Below, in pieces: positions 1 to 10,950 of a DNA stretch of 64,000 nt. The number at the start of each line of letters is the position of its first letter. Position 1 is the first letter of the stretch. The DNA is taken from NCBI GenBank assembly GCA_963575745.1, contig CAUYUJ010002763.1:1-64000 (forward strand), read 5' to 3'. The notes under the pieces were generated by a model. The model saw only the letters and a list, made by a program, of their open reading frames with translations. It searched no databases and was not told the origin of the DNA. The DNA is from Prorocentrum cordatum. Taxonomy: Eukaryota; Sar; Dinophyceae; Prorocentrales; Prorocentraceae. A program made the position numbers and the translations under genes.

Positions 1-60
1 CTCCTCCTCCACCTCCTCCTCCTCCTCCTCCTCCTCCTCCTCCTCCTCCTCCTCCTCCTC

Positions 61-530
61 CCCCCAAGGGTCCCACAGGCCACACATGTTCCGGAGGTGC
101 CGCGAGTCTCGCACGTCCCACGGAGATCCCCCGGGTCACACGCGGGCCCCGCAGGCCCCGCGGGCCGCCGCACGTCTCGCAGGTCTCGCGGGTCCCACGG
201 TTCCCCCGGGTCTCACGGGTGCCACCAGCTCCATGGGTCCCACAGCGTTTCGCAGGTCGCACAGGCCCCACAGGCTACAGAGGTCCCCCAGGTCGAGCAC
301 GTCCCACAGGTCCTCCTGTCCCGACTGCGCATAACACCACGAGGGGGTCTTCTGCGGAGTTCCAGGTCGGCCATCACATGCGTCCGCGGATAGAGAAACA
401 AGCAACGCAATGGGAAGGGATGGGAGGGCAGGGTAGGATGTCAGGTGTGGCGCGAGCGCACCTAGCTTGCCCACTCCCCTCTTTCCCTCCCCCCTCGCTC
501 CCTTCCCTCCCGCATGCGGCGCAGCAGCCG
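61..530. repeat. GGTCCCAC-type minisatellite and flanking sequence
   Basis: Irregular repeats of CACGTCTCGCAGGTC and GGGTCCCAC to about 320; 320-530 shows no gene. A hydrophobic GC-rich stretch at 513-620 (GLPLLLLLVAAVASVVV in one phase) could be an exon but has no clear borders. Confidence 0.5.
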
Positions 531-1129
531 CCCGACGGGCGCGGCGCTGCTGCTGGCCCGCGCCGCTGTGGCGGAGGTGGTCTGCCGCTGTTGCTGCTGC
601 TGGTCGCTGCCGTCGCCTCCGTTGTAGTCACGGGGTGTCGTTTTGGAATCGCTTCTCCTGCCCTCCCCTCTTTTCCCTACTCTCCTCCCCCCTCCCCTCC
701 CTCTTCCATGCCCCTCCTCCTCCCTCCCTCCTCCTCGTCCCCCTCCTTCCCCTCCTCCTCCTCCCACCTTATTTGAGCTTCGTTTCGGAGTGCAGCCAAC
801 TCAGACAACAGACACGCATGGTTCAACCGCTTTCTTATCGTATCGTTTTCTCCTCCGCCCTCCTCCCTCCCCCCTCCTCCCTCCTCCTCCCCCCGAGGAG
901 GAGGAGGAGGAGGAGGAGGAGGAGGAGGAGGAGGAGGAGGAGGAGGAGGAGGAGGAGGAGGAGGAGGAGACGGAGGAGGAAATGGCAGGAGAAGGTGGCG
1001 GGTCGATTGTCAGGGGAGGAGGAGGGGGAGGCAGGAGAATGGACGAGGAGGCGATCGAGGAGGACGACGACGGCTGAGGGCCTCCGAGGCGCCGCCGCCG
1101 AGCCGGAGGCTGCAGCAGCAGGGCGCCCC

Positions 1130-1227
1130 ATGGCTGAGGCCCCCGCCGCCGCCGTGGCCGGCCGTCGCCCTTCGCGTGCTGTCGTTTTGGCCGCAGCCAG
1201 CGTCCTCGGCGGCGCGGGTTGCTACGT
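1130..1227 (+). CDS. Candidate first exon with an N-terminal hydrophobic segment, cut by a MITE
   Basis: The ATG at 1130 opens a GC-rich frame (MAEAPAAAVAGRRPSR, then a short hydrophobic stretch VVLAAASVLGGAG). This looks like a signal or anchor segment after a basic pair. The frame runs exactly to the insertion point of MITE copy A. Without the insertion it would continue from TAC GTA into an Arg/Lys-rich stretch after 1411. The partner exon is unknown. A non-coding GC-rich stretch could look similar, so the call is tentative. Confidence 0.35.
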
Positions 1228-1402
1228 TTAAGTGGGGCCTGTCCCTCTACAGGGGGATTTTCGACGAAAATAAAAAATACCCCCAAAATAATCAAACCAT
1301 AGTCCAAACATAGTATGTTTTTTATTACCTTTTTGGGGCATTTTTGGGGTATTCTTTATTTTTCGTCGAAGATCCCCCTGTAGGGGGACACGCCCGACAT
1401 AA
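1228..1402. mobile_element. MITE family 1, copy A (175 bp, perfect 8-bp target duplication)
   Basis: Terminal inverted repeats of about 55 bases: the left end reads TTAAGTGGGGCCTGTCC and the right end is the near reverse complement, ending GCCCGACATAA. Inside each end are CTACAGGGGGATT and the CGACGAAAAT motif. Both ends are flanked by the identical 8-mer TGCTACGT (1220-1227 and 1403-1410). There is no coding capacity. An 8-base duplication is typical of hAT-like and a few other DNA transposons, but the terminal bases are not the usual hAT CAG. Confidence 0.9.
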
Positions 1403-1468
1403 TGCTACGTAGCTCGGAGAAGGAAAAAGCGCCCATACCTCTACCCTTTCCTCGCTTCCCCTCTCTAG

Positions 1469-1586
1469 GCCTCCTCGGAGGCCCTCGTCGCCGCCGCTGG
1501 ATTAGCCTCGGAATCCTGGTCAGAACGCACCCTGGGAGGGGTCCGGGGAGTGGCAGTATCGGTACCTTGGGGTTTCCCCAGTAGCA
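1469..1586 (+). CDS. Candidate internal exon (ASSEALV..), cut by MITE copy B
   Basis: After the acceptor-like CCTCTCTAG the frame GCC TCC TCG GAG reads ASSEALVAAAGLASESWSER and stays open to MITE copy B. Other phases across this segment are also open, one ending in EWQYRYLGV, so the true phase is uncertain. Downstream of the MITE, 1748-1995 is open in another phase (DEQRATFSTALLGG..) and may be a continuation. Family unknown. Confidence 0.35.
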
Positions 1587-1747
1587 TTAAGTCGGGCGTG
1601 TCCCCCTACACGGGGATTTTTTGGACGAAAAATAATAAATACTAAACAAATACTCCAACATGGTCAAAACATATTCAAAATGGTCCCCAGACTATTTTTA
1701 AAACTATTTTTGAGTATTCCTCCTGTAGAGGGACGTGGCAGACTTAA
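1587..1747. mobile_element. MITE family 1, copy B (161 bp)
   Basis: The left end TTAAGTCGGGCGTGTCCCCC and right end GTGGCAGACTTAA are inverted copies, with the AT-rich family interior (ACTATTTTTGAGTATT). It is flanked by CAGTAGCA (1579-1586) and CAGTATCA (1748-1755), an 8-base target duplication with one mismatch. Confidence 0.88.
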
Positions 1748-2154
1748 CAGTATCACGCCCTCCGCCTCTCGGGTGGGGCGGACGGGGGGATGAGCAGAGG
1801 GCAACGTTCTCGACGGCACTTCTCGGTGGTTGTCAGCATTGGGATGCTATCCACCAGCTGCGCCTCGCCGAGAGCACTCCGGGGGTGCCCAGAGCGTCCC
1901 GAACGGCCGCCAGAGACCCGAGTAATGACCCTAAAGCCATACGACGAGGACCACTCGGGTGGGACGAAAGTAGGGGGACAGGGAACCGACGCTGAGCCTC
2001 TTCCTCCTCTCCTCCTCCTCCTCCTCCTCCTCCTTCTCCTCGTCCTCGTCTTCCTCTTTCTCCTCCTCATCCTCCTTCTCCTCCTCTTCCTTCCTTCTCC
2101 TCCTCTTCCTCATTCTTCTCCTCGAGTCCCTTTCGGGGGGGGGTGCGAAATCTG

Positions 2155-2460
2155 CCGCGTGCAGCTGGTTTTGGCCCCGGCGCCCGGTCCGTTCCTCGAT
2201 ACGGTGACGCCTCCAGCGCCGGCAGGCGCTCGGAAGACCAGCTGCGTGACTCGGCATCGCTCGGACGGGCGCACTTTGTCTCGACGAGAACCTTCGAGGA
2301 GCAGCTGGGACCATCCTGCGAGCAATATAAACGCACGACGCCGAAACAGGCACGGGGAACGGCCGTCCGAGCGATGCCGAGGTTTTTTGGCCCCGCCACC
2401 GAGACAGTGGCGCCTCTGGCTCCGGCGGGCGCTCGGAAAGCGGGCCGCGTGAGGTGCACC
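2155..2460. repeat. Dispersed repeat S, two adjacent copies
   Basis: GCTGGTTTTGGCCCC..CGCCTCCAGCGCCGGCAGGCGCTCGGAA (2155-2256) recurs diverged at 2378-2460 and at 34533-34632. The first copy has inverted ends (GTGCAGCTGGTTTT / AAGACCAGCTGCGTG). Confidence 0.7.
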
Positions 2461-2512
2461 CCCCCTTCCGTCCGATCCGAGCTTTGCCTCCGGGGCCGGG
2501 GTTTCTCCCTGC

Positions 2513-2640
2513 AGTGCCGTTTTTAATGCATGCTCCGCGTGCGGATCATGTCTTGAAAATGCAGGGTTTAGTATTAAAAACAACGATGAGCTCATACATA
2601 GATTTATTCGTACGTTAGTCATGCATGCATTAAAAATCCC
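2513..2640. repeat. Dispersed repeat O, copy 1
   Basis: CAGTGCCGTTTTTA-ATGC and ATGCTCCGCGTGCGGATCAT recur at 56739-56790; both copies have AT-rich continuations. Confidence 0.7.
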
Positions 2641-3297
2641 ATATTTTTAAGCATCCTATGTCTTCAAAACTGCCCTGTAACCACCGCCTGGAGGGTCGTT
2701 CTTCGCGGACCTCCACGGGCGGTGGATCTGAACATGTTCGGGCCTCCGGGGCCACCACAGATCCATGTCCGCCGCCCGCTGGGGCACCGGGGCGTGGGTT
2801 CCCAGGCGGTGGATCTGGACAAGTCCCCGCCTCGCAGACGATCCAGTAGGAGGAGGAGGAGGAGGAGGAGGAGGAGGAGGAGGAGGAGGAGGAGGAGGAG
2901 GAGGAGGAGGAGGAGGAGTTGCCTCCTGAGGCGATCCTGCAGGCCTCTCTTTTCAGATGCCATCCAGACCAGGCTGCAATTAGGTATCGTCCTCTCTCCT
3001 CTATTGCGATCGCCGCTCACTGCGTGTACGACGGCCTCCTCGGCGTCGTCGTCGATGTCGTCGTACAATTAGGCGTCGCGGTCGACGGCGTCGTCGTGTC
3101 CGCAGGAGGATCTCGTCGACGGCGTCGTCGTCGTCATCGGCGTCGTCGTCGTCGGCGTCGTCGTCGTCGGCTTCGTCGTCGACGGCGTCGTCGTGTCCGC
3201 AGGGGGGGCGGGGGGAGGTGGAGGCAGGAGGAGGCAGGGGCAGGAAGCAGGGGAGAGGAGGAGAGAAGGGAGGACTGATTCACGTGTGCATTGGTGA

Positions 3298-3478
3298 CGT
3301 TGCTGCCAGTTTCGATGATGGTGATGTCAATGACGATGATGCTGATGATGATGCTGCTGATGATGATGATGCTGATGATTATGAGTATGATGATAATGCT
3401 GCTGATGGTGATGCTGATAGTGATGATGATGCTGATGATGACGATGCTGATGATGATGATGATGACAATAATGGTGAC

Positions 3479-3563
<85 letters not shown>

Positions 3564-3706
3564 GTGATGCTGATGACAATGTTGACGATGATGATGCTGA
3601 TGATGATGATGATTATTCTGACACTAGTGATGGTGATGCTGATGATGATGATTCTGATGATGCTGATGATGATGCTGATGCTGGTAATGGTGATGATGAT
3701 GATGCT

Positions 3707-3737
<31 letters not shown>

Positions 3738-3770
3738 ATGATGATAATCCAGATTCTTATCTGGATTATT
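3298..3770 (+). repeat. (GAT)n/(GCT)n compound microsatellite
   Basis: GATGAT with scattered GCTGAT; a pure GAT core at 3479-3561. A CGT/GTC block precedes at 3030-3195 and a GAG block at 2848-2920. Confidence 0.95.
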
Positions 3771-3984
3771 TTATAGGCCCTCTATGAACTACTGCGCCTC
3801 CAGGACTGCATTCCACGAGGCTTGTCCGAATCATGACGCGGCGCTCGACATCGTTCCTGCTGCCTCGTTGCTGTTATCGTATTTTCCGCGACCCACGCTT
3901 CGTCCCGATCCGTTCCCTGGCGGCCCCCGCTGGGCTCCGAGACGGCTTCCCGCTCCCTCGCGGGCCTCCTCGAGGCAGTTTCGA

Positions 3985-4480
3985 AGGGTCTTGGGGGTCG
4001 TTGTGGGGCTTCTTTTGGGCCTCTTGGGGGCTCCTTGGGGCCTCTTGGGTGCCTCATGGGGGCCTCTTGTGGCCGCTTGGGGGCCTCTTGGGTCCTCCGG
4101 AGCGCTGGAATTCGCGGTTTGTGGTCCCTCTCTTGGGTTTTTCTTGGGGCCGTCTTGGAGCTCTCTTGGGCCGTCTAGGGCGCCTCTTGGGCCACGATGG
4201 AGTTCTTTTGGGTTGCCTCGTGGGCCGTCTCGGGGTGGTCCTGATGGTCTCGTGGGTGCCTCGTGGACGGTTTTCAACGCCGTGAAGGCTAACAAGTTGG
4301 ATATGCTGAAAATGCACGTTTCCCCAAGGGGATTTCAAGATTTAGGTTTCTTGGGGGCTTCTTGGGAGGCCTCTTGGACGCTCCGTGGGGTGTCTGAGCG
4401 GCCTCTTGGGTCGTTTTCAGCTCATCTTGGGCGTCTTGGAACGATCTTTCGGCGACTTGGGGTTCTCGTGGGCCGTCTTG
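3985..4480 (+). repeat. 12-base minisatellite GGGGCCTCTTGG, diverged
   Basis: Repeated CTTGGGGGCCTCTTGGGTC-type units between a non-repetitive stretch at 3780 and repeat K. Confidence 0.85.
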
Positions 4481-4559
4481 ACGGCTTCTTGGGAGGCGTC
4501 AAGTGCTGTCGTGCAGCTCAAGAGCGAGCCTAGGGAGCCCAGACCGCCCCGGGTGAGTT

Positions 4560-4668
4560 CGGTCCAGGGCCACCCGGGGCCGGGCTGGGGGGGGTCAAAA
4601 TCATGGTTTTTGGTCCCTGGGGGCGATTATGGGAGGGAACAATCGCACACGCCTGGAGACCCACAAGG
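4560..4668 (+). repeat. Dispersed repeat K, uninterrupted copy
   Basis: GGGGGGGTCAAAATCATGG..GGGAGGGAACAATCGCACAC-GCCTGGAGACCCAC. At 44455-44745 the same sequence is split by element J. Confidence 0.75.
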
Positions 4669-4682
4669 GGTCGGCGGATTCT

Positions 4683-5448
4683 GGTGATGCTGGTGGTGCT
4701 GATGGTGGTGGTGGTGATGGTGTTGGTGATGCTTCTGATACTGATGCTCATTCTGCTGCTGCTGATGATGCTGATGATGCTGATGATGCTGATGATACAT
4801 GCTGGCCATGATGATGCTGATGATGATGCTGATGATAATGATGATGATGCTGATGCAGATGCTGATGCTGATGATGATGATGCTGCTGCTGCTGATGATG
4901 ATGATGATAATTATGATGATGAGGAGGAGCACGATGGCGATGATGAGGCTGTTGTCAATGATGATACTGATGATGCAAATGACAGTGCTGGTGATGGTGA
5001 GGATGGTGGAGGTAGTAAAGCTGACGATACTTGTATGGATGATGCTCAGATGAAGAAGAAAACCACGATGATGCTGCTGATGATGATGCTGATGATGTTG
5101 TTGCCAATGATGCTGCTGATGATGATAATGCTGATGCTGCTAATGCGGACGTTGTTGATGATTGCGATGACGATGACGATGGCGACGATGTTGTTGATAA
5201 TGATCATGGTGATGACGATGATGATGGATGGCGCGAATGACGATGATGCTGATGATGATACCTGATGGTAATGATGAAGATTATGCTGATGATGATTATG
5301 ATGTTGCTGCTGATGTAGATGTTGATATGGATGCTGATGGTGATGTCGATGATGGTGTTGATGCTGATAAGTATGATGATTATGATGATGCTGCTGATGA
5401 TGACGATGATGATGATGCTGATGATGATGATGATGATGATGATGATGC

Positions 5449-5498
<50 letters not shown>

Positions 5499-5499
5499 C

Positions 5500-5554
<55 letters not shown>

Positions 5555-5575
5555 GGTGGTGGTTGTGATGATGCT
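4683..5575 (+). repeat. (GAT)n/(GCT)n compound microsatellite
   Basis: About 900 bases of GATGATGCT-type triplets, ending in GGT repeats. Confidence 0.95.
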
Positions 5576-5699
5576 GATTCCTTGTTCCCCTAACAATGCT
5601 TGTACTCAGGGTTTTGGCGTTGTCGGTTCTCCATCATAAGGACTGTTTGGGTCCTGGCTGTTTGTTCTCCCTCATGAACTTGTTGCGTCAGGCGAAACA

Positions 5700-6110
5700 A
5701 TTTCCACGTCGCTGCCCGTTGCGCTTCGTTGCCGCCTCGTGCGTTGGAAGGGTCGTTGCCGCCTCGTTGCGGCCTCGATGCCTTTTCGTGCGCTGGGTGG
5801 GTTTGGCAAGGGCCACGTTGCCGCCCATTGCCGCCCCACTGTCGCCTCGTGCGCCACGTTGCCGCCTCGCTGCCCCTTCGTTGCCGCCTCGTTGCCGCCT
5901 CGTTGCCGCCTCGTGTGCTGGGTGGGTCGTGCGAGGTTTCGCCACGTTGCCGCCCGTTGCCGCCGCGTTGCCGCCTCGTGCGCTGGGTGGGTCTGGCGAG
6001 GTTTCACCTCGTGGCCACCCGTTGCCGACTCGTTGCCGCCTCGTACGCTGGGTGGGTTTGGCGAGGTTTCGCTATGTTGCCGCCCGTTGCTGTCTCGATG
6101 CCGTCTCTAT
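5700..6110 (+). repeat. GTTGCCGCC minisatellite with about 62-base higher-order unit
   Basis: GTTGCCGCC units with a longer period marked by GCTGGGTGGGTTTGGCGAGG at about 5790, 5918, 5978 and 6042. A GCATT-rich simple stretch follows at 6180-6370. Confidence 0.88.
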
Positions 6111-6639
6111 CTTGAACTTTGCTTTTTCTTTCAGCAGAAGAGTAGGCTCTCGTCGCCGCCCGTCGCCCTGTCGCCGCCCGCTTCGCATTGCTTCGCATTG
6201 CTTCCCATTGCTTCGCATTGATTTGCATTTCTTTGCATTGTTATGCGTTGCTTTGCATTGATTTGCATTGCTCCACACAGATTGCACAACATATGTTGCA
6301 CCACATAGATTGGTTGCATCACATAGATTGCACAACATAAATTGCAAACTATGGATTGCACAGCATATATTGCTAGAGGCACACTGTTCGTGATCTACGC
6401 TGGCTAACATGAACTCATACCATCCCTGGTTAACCGGTACCGACCCCTTCCCGGTCAAGTAATACTGTGCGCGCGCACTCGTTTCTTGCAACATGATTTT
6501 TGTTAGAAGGCCTTGCGAACAAAGGCACAAGGTCCACACGTGCGCACATACATGTCGAGCTCATAGAAAACGCACTAGTCTCGCGAGCAGTTCAAGATAT
6601 ACGAAAGAGCGTGTTCTACCGCTGCTGGCGGAAAACTGG

Positions 6640-6935
6640 GGGGGGTCACTACGGGTTCGAACCCCTCCCCCCCCCCCTCCGGAAAACCGGGGGGGGGGTC
6701 ACTACCGGTTCGAACCCCCCCCCCCCCCCACCCCAGTTCATCATGAAAAGGGGGGGGGGGTCTACCGGTTCGAACCCCCCCCCCCTCGACAACCGGGGGG
6801 GGTCACTACCGGTTCGAACCCCCCCCCCCTTCATCATGAAAAGGGGGGGGGGGTCACTACCGGTTCGAACCCCTCCCCCCCCCTCCGAAAACCGGGGGGG
6901 GTCACTACCGGTTCGAACCCCCCCCCCCCCTCGAA
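6640..6935 (+). repeat. Array of GGTCACTACCGGTTCGAACC units
   Basis: Six units 42-60 bases apart, each followed by a C-run, then GAAAACCGGGGG or TTCATCATGAAAAGGGG. Inverted units lie at 7580-7730. Confidence 0.9.
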
Positions 6936-6944
6936 AACCGAGTG

Positions 6945-7560
6945 GGGGTGCGGACAGTGGTGGGGACGGTGTTGGTGGGGACAGTGGTGAGGGGACAGCG
7001 GGACAGTGGTGGGGACAGTGGGACAGTGGTGGGGACGGTAGTGGTGGGGACAGTGGTGGGGACAATGGTGGGAACAGGGGGGACAGTGGACAGTGGTGGG
7101 GACGGTGGTGGTGGGGACAGTGGTGTGGGGACAGTGGGAATGAGGTGGAAACAGTGGGACAGTGGAGGGTACAATGGTGGTGGGGACAGTGGTGAAGGCG
7201 GTGGCGAGGACGGCGGTGGGACAATGGGACAGAGGTACAGTGGGGACAGTGGTGGGGACAGTGGGGACAGTGGTGGGAACAGTGGGACAGCTCAGTGGGA
7301 CAGCGGAGGAGTCAGTGGGACAGTGGGGACAGTGGGGATAGTCGGGCAGTGGTTGGGGCCGTGGAGACAGTGGGGAGAGTGGAACCGTGGTGGGAACAGT
7401 GGTGGGGACAGTGGGGACAGTGCGACAGTGGTGGGGGCACTGGTGGGGACAGTAGGGACGGTGGTGGAACCAGTGGGGACAGTGGTGGTGAGGACAGTGG
7501 TGCTGGGAACAACAGTGGGGGATGTGATGCGGACGGTGGTAGGGACCGGGAGTCGTTTGC
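6945..7560 (+). repeat. ACAGTGGTGGGG minisatellite
   Basis: Irregular tandem GGGGACAGTGGTG units between the direct and inverted GGTTCGAACC arrays. Confidence 0.92.
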
Positions 7561-7579
7561 TGGCGGTGCGTGGGGGGGG

Positions 7580-7730
7580 GGGGGGTCGAACCGGTAGTGA
7601 CCCCCCTCCGGTTTTCGAGGGGGGGGGGATTTGGAACCAGTAGTGAGCCCCCCCAGTTTTTCCAGATCCGGAGGGGGGGGGGGGGGGGAGGGGTTTCGAA
7701 CCGGTAGTGACCCCCCCGGTTTTCGAGGGG
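7580..7730 (-). repeat. Inverted GGTTCGAACC units
   Basis: Three units reading CGAACCGGTAGTGACCCCCC-CGGTTTTCGAGGG on the plus strand, the reverse complement of those at 6640-6935. G-rich sequence continues to 7850. Confidence 0.88.
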
Positions 7731-7906
7731 GAGGGGGGGGGGGGGAGGGGTTAGGGGAGGGGGGGGGTTTTGCCGGGGGAAAGGGGAGAGGGGGGGGGGG
7801 TCCAGCAGGGGGGAGGGGGATTTTCGGAGGGGGGGGGGCGACCCCCGGGTTCCGGAGGAAAAGGTTGGCAATTTTCCAAAGTAAAGCGGCGGTGGATCAC
7901 GCTCTC

Positions 7907-8179
7907 TCAGATATAAACATGAACGCTCTCAGGATGCTCATCACACATCTGGCCGATTTTCTGCCCGCGCGCATTCTCTGAAATCGCAAAACGAGAAAAT
8001 GATTCGTCCAGAGACCGCATTCTCATCCCACCACGCGCTGCATCTGGGTTGATCGAGCATGCGCCCAGTGCACGAATCCGTATCAAATAATACCATGCGG
8101 GCCACACCTGTGGGGCGCCACGCCCGCGTGTCGAGATCCTTGGTTTTCGACGCATTTCAAGACGGAGCTCATTGAACAC
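7907..8179 (-). CDS. Possible minus-strand coding fragment, 90 codons
   Basis: Reads NELRLEMRRKPRISTRGRGA, PQVWPAWYYLIRIRALGACS, INPDAARGGMRMRSLDESFS and so on to TGA. Balanced residue use in a non-repetitive stretch, but the frame opens with GTG and no domain is recognised. Confidence 0.25.
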   Translation of the reverse strand: MFNELRLEMRRKPRISTRGRGAPQVWPAWYYLIRIRALGACSINPDAARGGMRMRSLDESFSRFAISENARGQKIGQMCDEHPESVHVYI

Positions 8180-8459
8180 AAATCAAAGGCAAGCCTGCCT
8201 GGTTTCTGGTCTGCCAGGTTTCTTGAATTTCCGCGCGCGCGCACTTCCTCACCATCACCATCATCAGTGCCGCCGCATTACGTCATTGTCATCGACGACC
8301 GCCGCCATTGTCTCTATCATCGCCCAAACACCTTCATCACCGACGCATGGACATCATCATCTTCGTCGTTGTCACCAGCATCGGTGCCATCATTGGCCCT
8401 GCCGTCGTCATCGTCATCATCGTTGTCGTCGTTGTCGACGTCATCCGAATACCGCGTCC

Positions 8460-8800
8460 GCCCGAGTCACCGACCCGCATTGAAATGCCCGCGCGCCAGC
8501 GCGGCCTTTGAGGCGCGGTGGGGAAATGCCTTCGCCAAGTTCCATCGCGGCCGCGTTGGTTGTGCCAAGCCAGTGTGCTCTGCGCGCGAGTTTGCGCGCG
8601 CCAGCGCTGCTGCAGAGATGCGCCAGCCCCTGCCATGGAGTCACCGCAATCGTGGCCGAGGGTTGTGACTCACCAGTGAACATTGAGCAAATGCAGTAGA
8701 CAGCTTACGCCACATAGCTTTCAACAGACACTTTCAGTGTAAAACTTACGTTTTGTGGTCCTCGCTGGCTAACCCGTTATTGTCATTGATGCGACATCGA
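8460..8800. other. Non-repetitive stretch without a supported gene
   Basis: Contains GCGCGCCAGCG twice (8489, 8596) and open frames on both strands that are not convincing. Confidence 0.4.
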
Positions 8801-9227
8801 CGACAACGGCGACGATGACGATGACAATTGTGATGGTCATAGTCGTGATGGCGGCTCTGATCTTTGTTTGGGTGATGGTGAGGGTGACGGCGGCGACGAC
8901 GGCAAATATCATGAAGATGGTATGGTGATTCTGGTTTTCATGTTGATGGTGATGGTGATGGTTTCGGTGACAGTGAGGTGGGGCGGGAGGAGGAGGAGGA
9001 GGAGGAAGAGGATGAGCAGGAGGATGAGACTGACGATGCTGATGCTGATGATGATGGTGATGATGATGACGATGGTGATTATGATTGAGGTAGTGATGGT
9101 GATGGTGATGATGGTGATGCTGATGTTGTTGGTGTGGTTGTTGTTGCTGTTGCTGTTGCTGTGGCTGTTGCTGTTGTTGCTGTCATTGTTGCTGTTGTTG
9201 CCATTGTCGTTGTCGTTGTCGTTGTCG

Positions 9228-9271
<44 letters not shown>

Positions 9272-9565
9272 GCTGCTGTTGTTGTCAGTGTTGCTGTTCT
9301 TGTAGTCGTTGCTGGTCATAAGGGTGATGGTGACTGTGAAGATGATGGTGGTGATGATGATGATGCTAATGACGATGATGATGCTGATGATGATGCTGCT
9401 GCTGATGATGATGATGCTGATGATGATGATGGCTGCTGTTGTTACTGTCGTTGTTGGAATCGTTGTTATTGTTGCTGCTGCTGTTGTTCGTATTCGTATG
9501 ATTCTTAGTATCATTTGTATTTCTGCTGTTGTCGGGCATGATGATGATGATGCTGCTGATGATGA

Positions 9566-9597
<32 letters not shown>

Positions 9598-9785
9598 ATG
9601 ATGATGATGATGATGATTGTAGCTGATGTTGGTGATGATGGTGATGATTATGATTCTGATGATGGTGGTGGTGGTGGTGATGATGCTGATGGTGGTGATG
9701 AAGAGGAGAAGGAGGAGGAGGAGGAGGAGGAGGGGAAGGAGGGGGAGGAGGAGGAGGAGGAGGAGGAGAAGGACGAGAACTAGGA
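8800..9785 (+). repeat. GAT/GTT/GAG compound microsatellite
   Basis: GAT, then GTT/GTC (9125-9290), GAT/GCT (9340-9435, 9538-9695), then GAG (9700-9770). Confidence 0.95.
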
Positions 9786-10008
9786 TGACTAGCATGAGGA
9801 GGACAATGAGTGGCATGCTGAGGCGTGTCAGGAGGAGCGACACGAGCAGGAGGAGGATAGGGAGAGGCAGACGGTAGGGGAGGGAGCAAGAGACTGTGGC
9901 GCCCCCAAGTTTTGTTTTCTCCACCTTGCACCGCTCTGCTCTATCTGCTGCTGGTCTCACGCCGTGTGATCAATGGGTGCGTAAACTCAAAGGCTGAACG
10001 GAGGGGAG

Positions 10009-10215
10009 GTACCAGCTGCCGGGGGAGCCCGCAGTCGCGGAGTGGTACCACGCGCTGACGCCCATGCACTCCACAGAAGACACGTACTTCGCGGTGACGA
10101 CGCACGCGACTGGCTACTCTGGTCTCGTCCAGAGCGCGCACAGGTGGTTCCTCTTCGACTGGTTCGAGGGCTCCGTCCTCTTCTCCATCTGGGTGTCGAC
10201 AGAAGTGGTCCTGGC
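10009..10215 (+). CDS. Exon candidate (YQLPGEPAVAEWYHALTP..)
   Basis: After GGAGGGGAG the frame encodes YQLPGEPAVAEWYHALTPMH, then a Thr/Ala-rich stretch, then an aromatic segment WFLFDWFEGSVLFSIW that could sit at or in a membrane. Third positions are almost all G or C, unlike the flanking repeats. The frame runs on into GAC repeats at 10240-10310, so the real 3' border lies before them and is uncertain. It is the first of several plus-strand exon candidates up to 19.5 kb that may belong to one gene. The family is not recognised. Confidence 0.5.
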
Positions 10216-10401
10216 TCATGTCGTCGTCTTCTTCGTCGACCACGACGACGACGACGACGTCGACGACGACGACGACGAAAAAGACGACGACCACCACGAC
10301 GACGACGACGATGTCCCTGGGGCTTCTGGGGAGTTCCTGGCAGCTCCAGGCGGCCCCCAGCGAGGCCTGGAGCGGGCCCCCCCCCGCCGAGGAGCCGAAG
10401 G

Positions 10402-10431
10402 CGGCCCCCGGAGCTGGGGTTCACCCTGGGC
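10402..10431 (+). CDS. Exon candidate, 5' part, interrupted by MITE copy C
   Basis: The frame reading ..PPELGFTLG stops at the MITE insertion site. If the MITE and one copy of its 8-base duplication are removed, the frame joins without a shift to 10634 onward. A preceding CCGAAG could be the acceptor. Confidence 0.4.
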
Positions 10432-10625
10432 TTAGGTCGGGCATGTCCCACTACATGTGGATCCTGGACGAACAACACAAAATAGTCGAGCAATCGTCGA
10501 ACACTGTCATCGTTAGTCAAAAACCCGCTCCCAGATGGTTTGTGTAAAATATGTTTCAAACATTTTTTTGGTTTTTATATATATATATATATACATAAAT
10601 GTTTAGTAAAAAACGCCCGACTTCG
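10432..10625. mobile_element. MITE family 1, copy C (194 bp), inside a reading frame
   Basis: The left end TTAGGTCGGGCATGTCCCAC and right end ACGCCCGACTTCG match the family termini. It is flanked by the identical 8-mer CCCTGGGC at 10424-10431 and 10626-10633. The interior is diverged and AT-rich, with a short TA run. Confidence 0.88.
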
Positions 10626-10633
10626 CCCTGGGC

Positions 10634-10745
10634 CGGGGCGCTCCCGCCGTCGCCCGGCCCGTCTGGGACACGGAGTGCCTGGACGCGATGGACCCGGACG
10701 AGTGCCCAGAGAGCCGCCGGGGGAGGCTGCTGGAGTGCGGGCAGG
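10634..10745 (+). CDS. Exon candidate, 3' part (RGAPAVARPVWDTECLDAMD..)
   Basis: This continues the frame broken by MITE copy C: RGAPAVARPVWDTECL, then DAMDPDECPESRRGRLLECG. It is acidic and cysteine-bearing, with almost 100% G/C third positions over about 35 codons. Three cysteines at regular spacing suggest a small disulphide-bonded segment, but I recognise no family. The 3' border is uncertain: GCAGGATCGG or GATCGG could be a non-GT donor of the kind dinoflagellates use. Confidence 0.5.
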
Positions 10746-10756
10746 ATCGGCGCCAC

Positions 10757-10950
10757 CCCAGTATGGTATTTTTGGACTCCCAGATCCCATTCTACTTCAA
10801 GCGCCTTCCTACTTCAAGAATCGACACGCTGTTGCTGTGTTCTGTTATTCTCTGGGAGGGCCTGGACCCAATCCACTCTATCCGCCTTCCTACTTCATGT
10901 TTTTACCTACTTCTTCCGACCGACGGGTAAGTAGGGGGCCACATGCGAAC
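10757..10950 (+). repeat. Dispersed repeat Q, copy 1
   Basis: It shares CCCAGATCCCATTCTACTT, GCGCCTTCCTACTT and ACTTCTTCCGACCGACGGGTA with 48352-48660, where a MITE interrupts the same sequence. Confidence 0.75.

Noticed and set aside
6640-6935. tRNA-like B boxes as tRNA genes
   Set aside because: GGTTCGAACC is present but there is no A box, acceptor stem or cloverleaf.
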